Shown here: piece by piece, positions 35,338 through 43,814 of the stretch
Numbering within the stretch: the first letter of the stretch is position 1
Layout of the letters: each line of letters starts with the position of its first letter
NCBI GenBank assembly: GCA_963835955.1
Contig: CAWIHZ010000023.1
Location: 62,001 to 126,000, forward strand
Source: Roseiarcus sp963835955
GTDB lineage: Bacteria > Pseudomonadota > Alphaproteobacteria > Rhizobiales > Beijerinckiaceae
Length of the DNA: 64,000 nucleotides
Direction of reading: 5' to 3'
Program-made: the position numbers and the translations under genes
The notes under the pieces: model-generated
What the model saw: only the letters and a program-made list of their open reading frames with translations
The model's database searches: none
Told to the model about the DNA's origin: nothing

Positions 35338-36270
35338 ATGAGCAGAAAGCTGTTGCTGGCCGGGGTCTCGACCCTGGCGATCTTGGCCTCAGCGGCCGAG
35401 TCGAACGCTGACGTTTTCCCCGTGCCGGGAATGTTTTCCTTTACCGCGCCGGTCAGCGGCGAATATGCGCTTGACCTTCTCGGCGCGAGCGGCGGCGACG
35501 GCCCCGTCTCCAGCGCGCTTGGGGGCCTGGGCGCCGAAGTTTCCGGCGACGTTTTCCTCACCTCGGGAGAGGATCTGACGCTCTATGTCGGCGGACGGGG
35601 CAAAACCGGCGTCATCACCGGCGGCGGCGGCGGCGGCGGCGGCAGTTTCGTCTTTCTCGGGACACAAGTCCTTGCTGTCGCCGGCGGCGGCGGAGGCGGC
35701 GTCGGCGTCAGCTTCCCCGCTGACGGTGGCAATGGGCTGATCACGACCGGCGGCGGAGCGGGAGGGGGAGGATACGGCGGGGCCGGCGGCGCGAATGGGA
35801 GCGGCGGCGGCGGGGGAACCCTGGGCGACTCTGACGGCGGTGGCGGCGCGGGCGTCGCCTTCGGCGCCGCCGGGTACGGTGGCGACGGCGCTGGAGGTTC
35901 GTTCGGATTTGGCGCGAAATTTCCCAATGGCGGCGCCGGCTACTCCGGCAGCTTCGCCGGCGGCGACGGCGGCTTCGGCGGCGGCGGCGGCGGCGGCTCT
36001 CTTGGCGGCGGCGGCGGCGGCGGGTTCTCCGGCGGCGGCGGCGGCGGCGGCGGCATGGGCTACGGCGCCGGCGGAGGCGGCGGCTCCTATCTGGCGAGCC
36101 TGTTCACCAATCCGGTCCTGACTGCGGGCGTGAATAGCGGCGACGGCTCGATCAGCATCAACCTGCTGACGGCCGCTCCCGAACCCTCGACCTGGGCGAT
36201 GACGCTTGCCGGCTTCGCCGGTCTCGGCTGGCTGGCGCGGATGCGCAGGCGCAAGGCCTCGCCGGCCTGA
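35338..36270 (+). CDS. PEP-CTERM protein with ALK-like glycine-rich domain, copy 1
   Basis: A 310-aa exported protein. It has a signal peptide (about 1-25), then a PF12810-like glycine-rich domain: FTAPVSGEYALDLLGASGG, LGAEVSGDVFLTSGEDLTL, YVGGRG, GGSFVF, VAGGGGGG and long GGGGG runs, closing with GDGSISINLL. The C-terminus has a PEP-CTERM sorting signal (PEP at 281-283, hydrophobic helix, RMRRRK). The same element order occurs in the glycine-rich region of ALK/LTK. Exosortase would process it; none is in the window. AGGGGAGG is the ribosome-binding site. Function unknown, probably surface or matrix. Confidence 0.85.
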   Translation: MSRKLLLAGVSTLAILASAAESNADVFPVPGMFSFTAPVSGEYALDLLGASGGDGPVSSALGGLGAEVSGDVFLTSGEDLTLYVGGRGKTGVITGGGGGGGGSFVFLGTQVLAVAGGGGGGVGVSFPADGGNGLITTGGGAGGGGYGGAGGANGSGGGGGTLGDSDGGGGAGVAFGAAGYGGDGAGGSFGFGAKFPNGGAGYSGSFAGGDGGFGGGGGGGSLGGGGGGGFSGGGGGGGGMGYGAGGGGGSYLASLFTNPVLTAGVNSGDGSISINLLTAAPEPSTWAMTLAGFAGLGWLARMRRRKASPA

Positions 36271-36356
36271 CGCTCATCGCTTGACAGAATTCCGCGTCCA
36301 ACTTAGTTCCGCACCGCAATCAAGTAGAATTCCGCCGGGCGCCAGGGGAGGAAATC

Positions 36357-37283
36357 ATGAGCAGAAAGCTGTTGCTGGCCGGGGTCTCGGCCCTGGCGAT
36401 CTTGGCCTCAGCGGCCGAGTCGAACGCTGACGTTTTCCCCGTGCCGGGAATGTTTTCCTTTACCGCGCCGGTCAGCGGCGAATATGCGCTCGAGCTTCTC
36501 GGCGCGAGCGGCGGCGCCAGCACGATTAGCGGGGCGCCAGGCGGCCTGGGCGCCGAAGTTTCCGGCGACGTTTTCCTCACCGCGGGCGATAATCTCGCTC
36601 TCTATGTCGGCGGCCGCGGGAGTGACGGGTACGGCGGCGGCGGTGGCGGCGGCAGTTTCGTCTTCCTGGCGACCAATGTCCTCGCCGCCGCCGGCGGCGG
36701 CGGCGGCGCCGGCGGCAACGACTTCGCTGACGGCGGCAGTGGGCTGACCACGACCGGCGGCGAATCAGGAGTAGGGCCCTTCGGCGGGCCGGGCGGCGCG
36801 AATGGGAATGGCGGCGGCGCGGGAACCTATACTTACTACTATTCCCTTAATTTTAACGGCGCCGGCGGCGCGGGCGTCAGCCCCGGCGCGCCGGGGTACG
36901 GTGGCGGCGACGGCGGCACCGACGGATACGGCGGGAAATTCCCCAATGGCGGCGCCGGCGGCGCGGGCGGCGGCGCCGGCGGCTACGGCGGCGGCGGCGG
37001 CGGCGGCTCCCTTGGCGGCGGCGGGGGCGGCGGGTTCTCCGGCGGCGGCGGTGGCGGCGGCGGCCCCGCCAACGGCTACGCCGGCGGAGGCGGCGGCTCC
37101 TATCTGGCGAGCGTATTCACCAATCCGGTCCTGACTTCGGGCGTGAATAGCGGCGACGGCTCGATCAGCATCGATCTGCTGACGGCCGTTCCCGAACCTT
37201 CGACCTGGGCGATGACGCTTGCCGGCTTCGCCGGCCTCGGCTGGCTGGCGCGGATGCGCAGGCGCAAGGCCTCGCCGGCCTGA
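36357..37283 (+). CDS. PEP-CTERM protein with ALK-like glycine-rich domain, copy 2
   Basis: A 308-aa paralogue of the preceding gene, with an almost identical first 50 residues and last 60 residues. The middle differs in length and order of glycine blocks, and includes a Tyr-rich insertion (GTYTYYYSLNFNGAGG) absent from copy 1. Signal peptide, PEP motif (about 279), hydrophobic helix and basic tail are intact. The glycine tracts use mostly GGC codons and are prone to slippage or unequal crossing-over. A sulfotransferase gene follows 69 bp later. Confidence 0.85.
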   Translation: MSRKLLLAGVSALAILASAAESNADVFPVPGMFSFTAPVSGEYALELLGASGGASTISGAPGGLGAEVSGDVFLTAGDNLALYVGGRGSDGYGGGGGGGSFVFLATNVLAAAGGGGGAGGNDFADGGSGLTTTGGESGVGPFGGPGGANGNGGGAGTYTYYYSLNFNGAGGAGVSPGAPGYGGGDGGTDGYGGKFPNGGAGGAGGGAGGYGGGGGGGSLGGGGGGGFSGGGGGGGGPANGYAGGGGGSYLASVFTNPVLTSGVNSGDGSISIDLLTAVPEPSTWAMTLAGFAGLGWLARMRRRKASPA

Positions 37284-37352
37284 CGCAACTCGACGACTGC
37301 GCTATAGCCGGGGCGGCGCGCTTTGTGCGGCGCCTTTCGTGCGAGTCCTTTC

Positions 37353-38174
37353 ATGCACAACCCCCTGCACTTCATCTCGGGCCTGCCCCGCTCGGGCTCG
37401 ACCCTGCTCGCCGCGCTATTGAGGCAGAACCCGCGCTTTTCCGCCGGCATGAGCAGCCCCGTCCATGCGCTCTTCCGCGCGATGCTGAACGAGACCAGCG
37501 CCCGCAACGAGGGGTCTGTGTTCATCGACAACGACATCCGCAAGCGTCTGCTGACGGCCGTGTTCGACGCCTATTACGCCGAGGCCGAGCCGGAGACGGT
37601 GATCTTCGACACCAACCGCGGCTGGACGACCAAGCTGCCGGCCCTGGTCGAGCTGTTCCCGGACGCCAAGATAATCTGCTGCGTCCGCAATCCGGCCTGG
37701 ATCCTGGACAGCGTCGAGAGCCTCATCCGCCGCAACGCCTATGAGCTCTCCGGCATCTTTAGCTTCGACTCGGGCGGAACGGTCTATTCGCGAGTGGAAG
37801 GGCTGGCCTCTGCCGCCGGCATGTTCGGCTTTTCTTTCAGCGCGTTGCGGGAAGCGGTTTATGGTCCTCATTCGGACCGGCTGCTCATCGTGCGCTACGA
37901 GAGCCTCACCGCCAACCCGCTCGGGACGCTCGCCGCCATCTACGGCTTCATCGGCGAGGAGCTTCACCCGCACGACCCGCTTCACATCGAGCCCTGCTAC
38001 GACATGATCGAGTTCGACCAGCGGCTCGGCACGCCGGGGCTGCACGACGTCGGCCGCTCGGTCAAGGCGCGGGAGCGCAAGCCCATCCTGCCGCCCGACC
38101 TGTTCACCCGCTACGAGCGCGACGCGTTCTGGGAGGACCTCAAGCTGTTGCCGCCGACGGTGAAACTGGTCTGA
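37353..38174 (+). CDS. Sulfotransferase family protein
   Basis: A 273-aa PAPS-dependent sulfotransferase-like protein. The 5'-phosphosulfate loop FISGLPRSGSTLL is at residues 8-20, and the 3'-phosphate site is CVRNPAWILDSVESLIRRN. The C-terminal part has LLIVRYESLTANPLGTL, typical of the family. ATG 37353 is chosen because the P-loop follows directly. It could sulfate a glycan, lipid or protein. Its position after the PEP-CTERM genes suggests, without proof, a surface substrate. Confidence 0.86.
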   Translation: MHNPLHFISGLPRSGSTLLAALLRQNPRFSAGMSSPVHALFRAMLNETSARNEGSVFIDNDIRKRLLTAVFDAYYAEAEPETVIFDTNRGWTTKLPALVELFPDAKIICCVRNPAWILDSVESLIRRNAYELSGIFSFDSGGTVYSRVEGLASAAGMFGFSFSALREAVYGPHSDRLLIVRYESLTANPLGTLAAIYGFIGEELHPHDPLHIEPCYDMIEFDQRLGTPGLHDVGRSVKARERKPILPPDLFTRYERDAFWEDLKLLPPTVKLV

Positions 38175-38232
38175 GGGGCGCTCACGGTAGTACGTTGCCG
38201 CCCCGGCCCACGCTCAGCCGCCATTGATTACA

Positions 38233-38391
38233 GTGTGGCTCGCTGCGAACGCGCAGTGTAAGGACGGCCACGGCGATGACCGCAAGACGTTGCAGGCGTG
38301 CAAGAAGCGCGACCAGATCGGCGCGAGGCTGAAGCGCAGGGGCTATCTTTAGCAGGGGGACGGCGACTGGTGGAAATGCCCCCGCCACTAG
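38233..38391 (+). pseudogene. Decayed small gene with in-frame TAG
   Basis: One frame reads VWLAANAQCKDGHGDD, then ACKKRDQIGARLKRRGYL, a TAG stop (38350-38352), and continues QGDGDWWKCPRH to a second TAG. The pattern of spaced Cys, charged helix and terminal WWKC looks like a real small secreted protein that has lost its start and gained a stop. Family not identified with certainty. Confidence 0.35.
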
Positions 38392-39013
38392 CGTCATGGT
38401 CGGCGCGGACTCGACGGCGGCGCGCCATGGTTCCGGGAGTTTTCTGTCAAAAATCTCTCCCGAAGAGCGGCGGCGGCGAAAAGCCTCAATTCCGTAGGGC
38501 TTTGCAGCAGCGCCGCTTGGATGGCCGGGACGAGCCTGGCCATGTCGACAAGGGATCGAAAGCATGCCGGCGATTTCGCCCGACCAATAGCCGACGGTCA
38601 TGGCGCAACAATTTCTTCCGGAAAATAGAAAGACGTGTTACAGTGCCTCTCATCATGGGCAAAGCAATCGCGAGCGTAAAGCCAAGGGACGAAGGCGGAG
38701 GCCGCCGGTTCGCCGCGCGCACGCATATCACAGAAGACACATGGTCGTCATTAACCCTGACAATTTTTTTTCGTTTGGATTCGCCGTAAGTCCCTGAAAA
38801 GTCTGGATTCGGACGAAGGAATCCAAGCAAATCCAAGCAAATCCAAGCGCTTTTTTCTTTGGTTTTTCTTGGATTTGTTTGGTTAGGCTTGGATCGGCTT
38901 GGAAAAGTTTGGGCGAGCCTGGAGAGAATGAGCGTTTTCATTAGCGCAGACGTCATTCGTAATTACGATCGCGGCCCCTCAACCCCCCAACCGCCCAAGG
39001 CGCCGTCCGCGCT
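38392..39013 (+). other. Intergenic region with repeats
   Basis: About 620 bp between the decayed gene and the carboxylase alpha gene. It holds a small REP-like dyad at about 38519-38545 (GGCCGGGACGAGCCTGGCC) and the ATCCAA/TTGGAT repeat region listed separately. No supported gene; several short open frames lack ribosome-binding sites. Base composition is more AT-rich than its surroundings. Confidence 0.5.
38820..38910 (-). repeat. AATCCAAGCA tandem repeats with inverted partners
   Basis: Three tandem AATCCAAGCA-type units (38820-38849) are followed by T-rich sequence and by several inverted partners (CTTGGATTTG, GCTTGGATCGGCTTGGA). The block can fold into a long, AT-rich imperfect stem. It lies about 100-190 bp past the carboxylase alpha stop (that gene runs on the - strand) and might serve as its 3' structure. 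Confidence 0.7.
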
Positions 39014-40975
39014 CTACCCCGCCTCCCCCACCACCCGCATGATCCTCTCCCCCATCTCGACCTGATCGCCGACGTTGACGACGAGATCGCGCACCAGGCC
39101 GGCGAAGGGCGCGGTCAGGGCGTGCTCCATCTTCATCGCTTCGACCACCGCGAGGCGCTGACCGGCTTCGACCGAGTCGTCGTCGGCGACGTGAAGCGCC
39201 GCCACCCGGCCGTTCATCGGGGCGCGGATCGCGCCGTCGCCCTCGTCCGATCCCAGCGCCCCCCGCTCCAGCGGGTCGACGAGCGCGACGAACGCCTGCC
39301 GGCCGCCGGAGAAGGCGTAGACCCCGCCGGCGGCCTCGTGCAGCGTGACCTTCGGCTCTTCGTCCGGCTCGACGCCGCGTCCGCCTGCGGCGTCGGGCGA
39401 AGTTCCGGTCCCGACGATGTGCAGGCGTTCAAGTCTGCCGTCGACGGCGACGTCGACGCCGACCCGCCGCGCGCCCATGAGTTCGAACGAATCCGCGACC
39501 GCCCACGGATCGGCCGGGGCGAGGGGCGGGGCCCGCGTCGGGTCCCGCCTGGCCAGCAGCAGACGCGCGGCGGCGAGCACGGCGGGCCCGTCGGCGGGGT
39601 GGGGAGCCGCGCCAAGCCGCTTGAGATTGGCGTCGATGAAGCCGGTGTCGAACGAGCCTTCCAGCGCCTCGGGGCTGCGCAGGAGCGCGCGCAGAAAGGC
39701 GAGGTTGGTTTTCGGCCCGATCACGATCGCCTCGTCGAGCGCCCTATTGAGCGCGGCCAGCGCTTGCGCGCGGGTCGGGGCGTGGACGATCAGCTTCGCG
39801 ATCATCGGGTCGTAGAACGGCGTCACGCTGTCGCCGGCGGCGACGCCGGCGTCGACCCTGACGCCATTCGATCCGCTTTCGCCTCCGAGGCTCATCGCGT
39901 GGATGCGGCCGGGCGAGGGGAGAAAATTATGCTCCGGGTCCTCGGCGTAGACCCGCGCCTCGATCGCCGCGCCGTCGCAGGCGATTTGCGATTGGGCGAG
40001 CGGCAGCCTTTCGCCCGCCGCGACCCGGAACTGCCACTCGATGAGATCGAGCCCGGTCACCGCTTCCGTGACCGGATGCTCGACCTGGAGGCGGGTGTTC
40101 ATCTCGAGAAAATAGAATCCGTCCACGCCAAGGCCGCGCGAGGCGTCCACGATGAACTCGACCGTGCCGGCCCCGACGTAGCCCGCCGCCAGCGCGGCTC
40201 CGGTCGCGGCCTTGACCATCGCGGCGCGCGTTTCTTCCGGCAGTCCCGGCGCCGGGCATTCCTCGACCACCTTCTGATGCCGGCGCTGGAGCGAGCAGTC
40301 GCGCTCGTAGAGATGGACGCAGTTTCCGTGCGCATCCGCGAATATCTGCACTTCGATATGGCGGGGCGAGGCGACAAGCTTTTCAATCAGCACCCGCCGG
40401 TCGCCGAAGGCCGCCTCAGCCTCGCGGCGCGCGCTCTCGAGCGCGGCGTCGAAATCGCGATCCGCGTCGACCCGGCGCATGCCTCGCCCGCCTCCGCCCG
40501 CGATCGCCTTGATCAGAACCGGATAGCCGATCTCAGAGGCCTTCTCGCGCAGAAACCTCGCGTCCTGATTGTCGCCATGATAGCCCGGCACGATCGGGAC
40601 GCCGGCCCTTTGCATCAGCGCCTTGGCCGAGTTCTTCAGGCCCATCGTCCGCATCGCTTCGGGCGGCGGGCCGACGAAGACGACGCCGGCGCCGGCGCAG
40701 CTTTCCGCGAACTCGGCGTTCTCGGACAGAAACCCGTAGCCCGGATGGAGGCATTCCGCGCCGACCTTGCGCGCGAGCGCGAGGATCGCGTCTTGATCGA
40801 GATAGCCGCTTGCGGCTTCGCCGGTCTCGAGAGCTTCGTCGGCGAGCCGGGTGAACAGCGCGCCGCGATCGGCGGGCGTATGCAGGACGATCGACCGCAT
40901 TCCCATCCACCGCGCCGTGCGGATGATCCGGCAGGCGATTTCGCCGCGATTGGCGATCAGGACGTTGGCGAACAT
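39014..40975 (-). CDS. Acyl-CoA carboxylase alpha subunit (MCC-like)
   Basis: A 653-aa biotin carboxylase/biotin carrier protein. It has the biotin carboxylase N-domain NVLIANRGEIACRIIRTA, ATP-grasp segments IKAIAGGGGRGMRRV and FLEMNTRLQVEHPVTEAVTG, and a C-terminal biotinyl domain with AMKMEHALTAPF (Lys is the biotin site). Domain order and length match methylcrotonyl-CoA carboxylase alpha. It pairs with the beta subunit encoded at 32.4-34.0 kb on the + strand. Leucine breakdown is the likely pathway; propionyl or geranyl substrates cannot be excluded. Confidence 0.9.
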   Translation of the reverse strand: MFANVLIANRGEIACRIIRTARWMGMRSIVLHTPADRGALFTRLADEALETGEAASGYLDQDAILALARKVGAECLHPGYGFLSENAEFAESCAGAGVVFVGPPPEAMRTMGLKNSAKALMQRAGVPIVPGYHGDNQDARFLREKASEIGYPVLIKAIAGGGGRGMRRVDADRDFDAALESARREAEAAFGDRRVLIEKLVASPRHIEVQIFADAHGNCVHLYERDCSLQRRHQKVVEECPAPGLPEETRAAMVKAATGAALAAGYVGAGTVEFIVDASRGLGVDGFYFLEMNTRLQVEHPVTEAVTGLDLIEWQFRVAAGERLPLAQSQIACDGAAIEARVYAEDPEHNFLPSPGRIHAMSLGGESGSNGVRVDAGVAAGDSVTPFYDPMIAKLIVHAPTRAQALAALNRALDEAIVIGPKTNLAFLRALLRSPEALEGSFDTGFIDANLKRLGAAPHPADGPAVLAAARLLLARRDPTRAPPLAPADPWAVADSFELMGARRVGVDVAVDGRLERLHIVGTGTSPDAAGGRGVEPDEEPKVTLHEAAGGVYAFSGGRQAFVALVDPLERGALGSDEGDGAIRAPMNGRVAALHVADDDSVEAGQRLAVVEAMKMEHALTAPFAGLVRDLVVNVGDQVEMGERIMRVVGEAG

Positions 40976-41181
40976 GGCGGGCTCCGCAACGGCCCTGTCT
41001 ACCGAACCGGCGCCCGGATGGCGAGAGTGTTGCGACGGTCGGCCGGCGGCGCGGCGGGCGGCTCAAATCCCCGAGCGCGCGGCCCTTTCTGGAACCGTCT
41101 CCGGCGCCTCCAACGCTAGCCGGAGAATGTCACAAAGCCGCCGCAGAACAGCGTCGGAACTTCCAGCGAACGGACAAGACA

Positions 41182-42180
41182 ATGACTCTGATCGACATAG
41201 CGCTTGGCCTCATCGGCGGCGCGGACCGCTCGCGCCGCTGGCCGCCGGAGAGGCTTTCGCTCGCCTTGCAAGGCGGCGGGTCGTTCGGCGCGTTCACCTG
41301 GGGCGTCCTCGACCGATTGCTGGAAGAGCCGATGATCGGCTTTGACGCCGTCAGCGGCGCCAGCGCCGGCGCGGTCAACGCGGTGCTGATGGCCGCGGGC
41401 ATGATCGACGGCGGGCGCGAGGAGGCGCGGGCGCGGCTGTCGCAATTCTGGAGGAGAATGAGCGGCGCGGCCGCGCTTTTGCCCCGGGCGCCAGCGGACT
41501 CGCCGCTCGGGGCGGGCCTCGAACTGGTCGCCCGCTGGATGTCGCCCTATCAGTTCAACCCGCTCAACGTGAACCCGTTGCGCGAGGCGCTGGCCGCGAC
41601 GGTCGACTTCGAGCGGCTGCGCAAACGATCGGAGATCAAACTGCTGCTCGGCGCGACGCGGGTCAGCGACGGAAAGCTGAAGATCCTGACCAATCGGGAC
41701 TTGACGGTCGACGCGGTCCTTGCTTCGGCATGTCTGCCTTTCCTCCACCAGGCGATCGAGATCGACGGCGAGCCGTGCTGGGACGGCGGATACGCCGCCA
41801 ATCCGCCGCTGATTCCGCTGGTTCGGGCCTCCGAATCCCAGCACATGCTGATCGTTCAGGTCACGCCGGCGACGACGACGCGGCTGCCCAGGTCGGCGCG
41901 CGAAATAGCCGCGCGAATCGAGCAGATCCAGTTCAACGCGACCCTGAACAGCGAACTCGAGGCGCTCAAATACGGAAAAATGATCGGCGCGGCTCGAAAG
42001 CTGAGACGTTTGCGCATTGGACGGATATCCGCCGACGAGCAATTTGTCGGCCTCGAGGGCGAAAGCGCGGGAAATCTCGATCGGGACTTTCTCGATCGCC
42101 TGCACAACGGCGGACGCGCGGCCGCCGACCTGTGGCTCAAGCGCGACCTCCCGCAACAATCCTCAGCACAGCGCGCATAG
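41182..42180 (+). CDS. Patatin-like phospholipase
   Basis: A 332-aa patatin-family acyl hydrolase with a Ser-Asp dyad: oxyanion loop LALQGGGSFGAFTWGVLD, nucleophile Ser61 in SGASAGAVNAV, and the Asp in CWDGGYAANPPL. No signal peptide, so probably cytoplasmic or peripheral at the inner membrane. It is divergent from the carboxylase alpha gene with about 200 bp between. Substrate unknown. Confidence 0.92.
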   Translation: MTLIDIALGLIGGADRSRRWPPERLSLALQGGGSFGAFTWGVLDRLLEEPMIGFDAVSGASAGAVNAVLMAAGMIDGGREEARARLSQFWRRMSGAAALLPRAPADSPLGAGLELVARWMSPYQFNPLNVNPLREALAATVDFERLRKRSEIKLLLGATRVSDGKLKILTNRDLTVDAVLASACLPFLHQAIEIDGEPCWDGGYAANPPLIPLVRASESQHMLIVQVTPATTTRLPRSAREIAARIEQIQFNATLNSELEALKYGKMIGAARKLRRLRIGRISADEQFVGLEGESAGNLDRDFLDRLHNGGRAAADLWLKRDLPQQSSAQRA

Positions 42181-42327
42181 GCCCGCGACATCGCCGCCCT
42201 GCGATACGACGTCGGCGTCCTCCATTCCGGCGCGTTTTTGACATGCATCAATGATAGGCGTTACGGGGTCTGCCTGATTGGCTTGGGTTTTACCGGCGCG
42301 ACAGCGCCCATTGTCGGAGCACATGAC

Positions 42328-42816
42328 ATGACCATCCGCTATTTCGCATCCATGACTGCGGCGGCCACGTTGGGCGCGCTGGCCGCCTCCACTGCGCCGG
42401 CGCAATCGGCCGCGCAAGTCGGCACGCTCTCCTGCGACGTCTCCGCCGGAATTGGCATGATCATCACCCAGAAGCAGACCATGAACTGTATCTTCACGCC
42501 CGCCAACGGAGGCCCGGCCGAAGCCTATTCCGGCCGGATCGACCAATTTGGGGTCGCTCTCGGCGCCGTTCAGCAGGGGCAAATGATCTGGGGCGTCATC
42601 GCGCCCTCTTCGGGCCTCCCCCATGGGGCGCTGGCGGGGACCTATACCGGGGTCGGCGCCCAGGCGACCGCCGGCGCGGGCCTCGGCGCCAACGTGCTGG
42701 TCGGAGGAACCGGCCGTGCGTTTTCGCTGCAGCCGGTTTCGGTCCAGGGCCAGACAGGTCTCAACATTGCTGGCGGCGTCACGACCGTGACGCTCATGTC
42801 AGAGCCAGCGAAATGA
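42328..42816 (+). CDS. DUF992 family exported protein
   Basis: A 162-aa protein with a signal peptide (about 1-28) followed by the DUF992 pattern: VGTLSCDVSAGIGMIITQKQ, MNCIFTP, YSGRIDQFGVALG, GALAGTYTGVGAQATAGAG and FSLQPVSVQGQTGLNIAGGV. Two Cys could form a disulfide. Common in Rhizobiales; function unknown. ATG 42328 starts the signal peptide; ATG 42238 would add an implausible extension. Confidence 0.88.
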   Translation: MTIRYFASMTAAATLGALAASTAPAQSAAQVGTLSCDVSAGIGMIITQKQTMNCIFTPANGGPAEAYSGRIDQFGVALGAVQQGQMIWGVIAPSSGLPHGALAGTYTGVGAQATAGAGLGANVLVGGTGRAFSLQPVSVQGQTGLNIAGGVTTVTLMSEPAK

Positions 42817-43033
42817 CATCGGGCGCGCTTGTTCGGGTCGCGCCCTAGCGGGTCGGCCGTCTCTCATCTGGACCGCGGCCCCCGCCCGCCGATGATCGGG
42901 GGCGCGGGCTTGCCGGTCGCCCGGAAGTGGGGCAAAAGCTCGATCGGCCGAGGATCTTGCGGCGATCGCGCGAACCACCCGATGGTTGGCGAGCCGGTGC
43001 GAATTCGCAACCGACGCACGGGAGAAGGACGCT

Positions 43034-43366
43034 ATGTCGACTCAGCACGAAAAGGATGGCGGCGGCGAAGCCCCCGCGGATCCGGGGTCGCCGCAAGGCG
43101 CTCTGTCAGCTGCCGCAAGACAGGCCCAGCGCGCGATGGAGAGCGCCAAGGGGTTCGTCGCGGGGGCCGATCTCCATGAACTGGGCGCGAAGGCTTCGGA
43201 TAGGGCGACGTCGCTTTATCGGGGAGGCCGTGACCTGATCGCCAACAGCGACGAATTGACGCAGGCCAAGACGCAGCTGACCGACGCGATCCGCAAGAAC
43301 CCGCTGGCGGCCGTAGGAGTGGCTTTCACGGCGGGTCTCATTCTTGCGTTATTGAGTTGCAGGTAG
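43034..43366 (+). CDS. DUF883/ElaB-like membrane-tail protein
   Basis: A 110-aa protein with a hydrophilic helical body (ALSAAARQAQRAMESAKGFVA) and one C-terminal membrane helix in the conserved context RKNPLAAVGVAFTAGLILALL. This is the ElaB/YgaM/DUF883 layout, in which some members are ribosome-binding stress proteins. GGAGAAGGA is the ribosome-binding site. The next gene follows after 5 bp. Confidence 0.8.
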   Translation: MSTQHEKDGGGEAPADPGSPQGALSAAARQAQRAMESAKGFVAGADLHELGAKASDRATSLYRGGRDLIANSDELTQAKTQLTDAIRKNPLAAVGVAFTAGLILALLSCR

Positions 43367-43371
43367 AGGCG

Positions 43372-43782
43372 ATGATCGACGAGATCGTCGCGTTCGTCCG
43401 GCGCCAGGCGACGACGGCGGTTCGGCGCGCCGCCGTTCCCGCAGCTTTTGGGCTCGCGGTCGCCATTTTCTTTCTTTTTGCGGTCGCCGGACTCTTCGCC
43501 GCGCTGTTTTTCTGGCTCGCCCCCGCGCATGGGCCGCTCGCAGCCTCTTTGATCGTCACCGCCGTCGCGTTCGTCCTCGGGCTTTTGGCGCTGCTGCCCT
43601 TCGCTTTCAAGCGTAGCCCGCCGCCGCCCCAACCCGTGGACCCGACGACGCTCCCCCAAATCGTATCGCTGGTGGCGCGCAGCACGCCCGGTCACCCGCC
43701 GCGCCAACTGATCCTGACCGCGCTCTTGCTGGCGATTGCGATCGGCCTAAGGGCGCGCGGTTCCTCGGACCGCAAGACGTAA
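43372..43782 (+). CDS. Phage-holin-superfamily-like membrane protein
   Basis: A 136-aa protein with two strong membrane helices (AAFGLAVAIFFLFAVAGLFAALFF and AASLIVTAVAFVLGLLALLPFAF) and a Pro-rich tail with a third weak hydrophobic stretch. It resembles the holin-like family often encoded next to DUF883 proteins in alphaproteobacteria; it is not evidence of a prophage. ATG 43372 is used; a TTG 15 bp earlier would overlap the previous gene. Confidence 0.75.
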   Translation: MIDEIVAFVRRQATTAVRRAAVPAAFGLAVAIFFLFAVAGLFAALFFWLAPAHGPLAASLIVTAVAFVLGLLALLPFAFKRSPPPPQPVDPTTLPQIVSLVARSTPGHPPRQLILTALLLAIAIGLRARGSSDRKT

Positions 43783-43814
43783 GCGCTGATCGAATCATCC
43801 AGGCAGGTCAAGGA

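Larger units (their letters stand above)
35191..37283 (+). repeat. Tandem duplication of the PEP-CTERM unit
   Basis: The unit is leader plus gene plus tail. The leader (GCTTGACAG ... AATTCCGCGTCCAACTTAG ... CACCGCAATC ... CGCCAGGGGAGGAAA) precedes both intact genes (35240-35337 and 36280-36356) with small indels, and a tail relic marks a third unit. The signal peptide and C-terminal anchor are nearly identical; the glycine-rich centres have diverged. Confidence 0.85.

Noticed and set aside
35600..37100. A CRISPR-like array of short repeats
   Set aside because: The repeats are GGC-rich glycine codons inside two open reading frames with signal peptides and PEP-CTERM tails; there is no constant repeat with spacers.
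39122..41119. A 665-codon open frame on the + strand across the carboxylase alpha gene
   Set aside because: Antisense shadow of a conserved biotin carboxylase; low-complexity composition and no recognisable motif.
43372..43782. Evidence of a prophage from the holin-like protein
   Set aside because: No other phage genes are nearby. This holin-like family commonly sits beside DUF883 genes in ordinary chromosomes.
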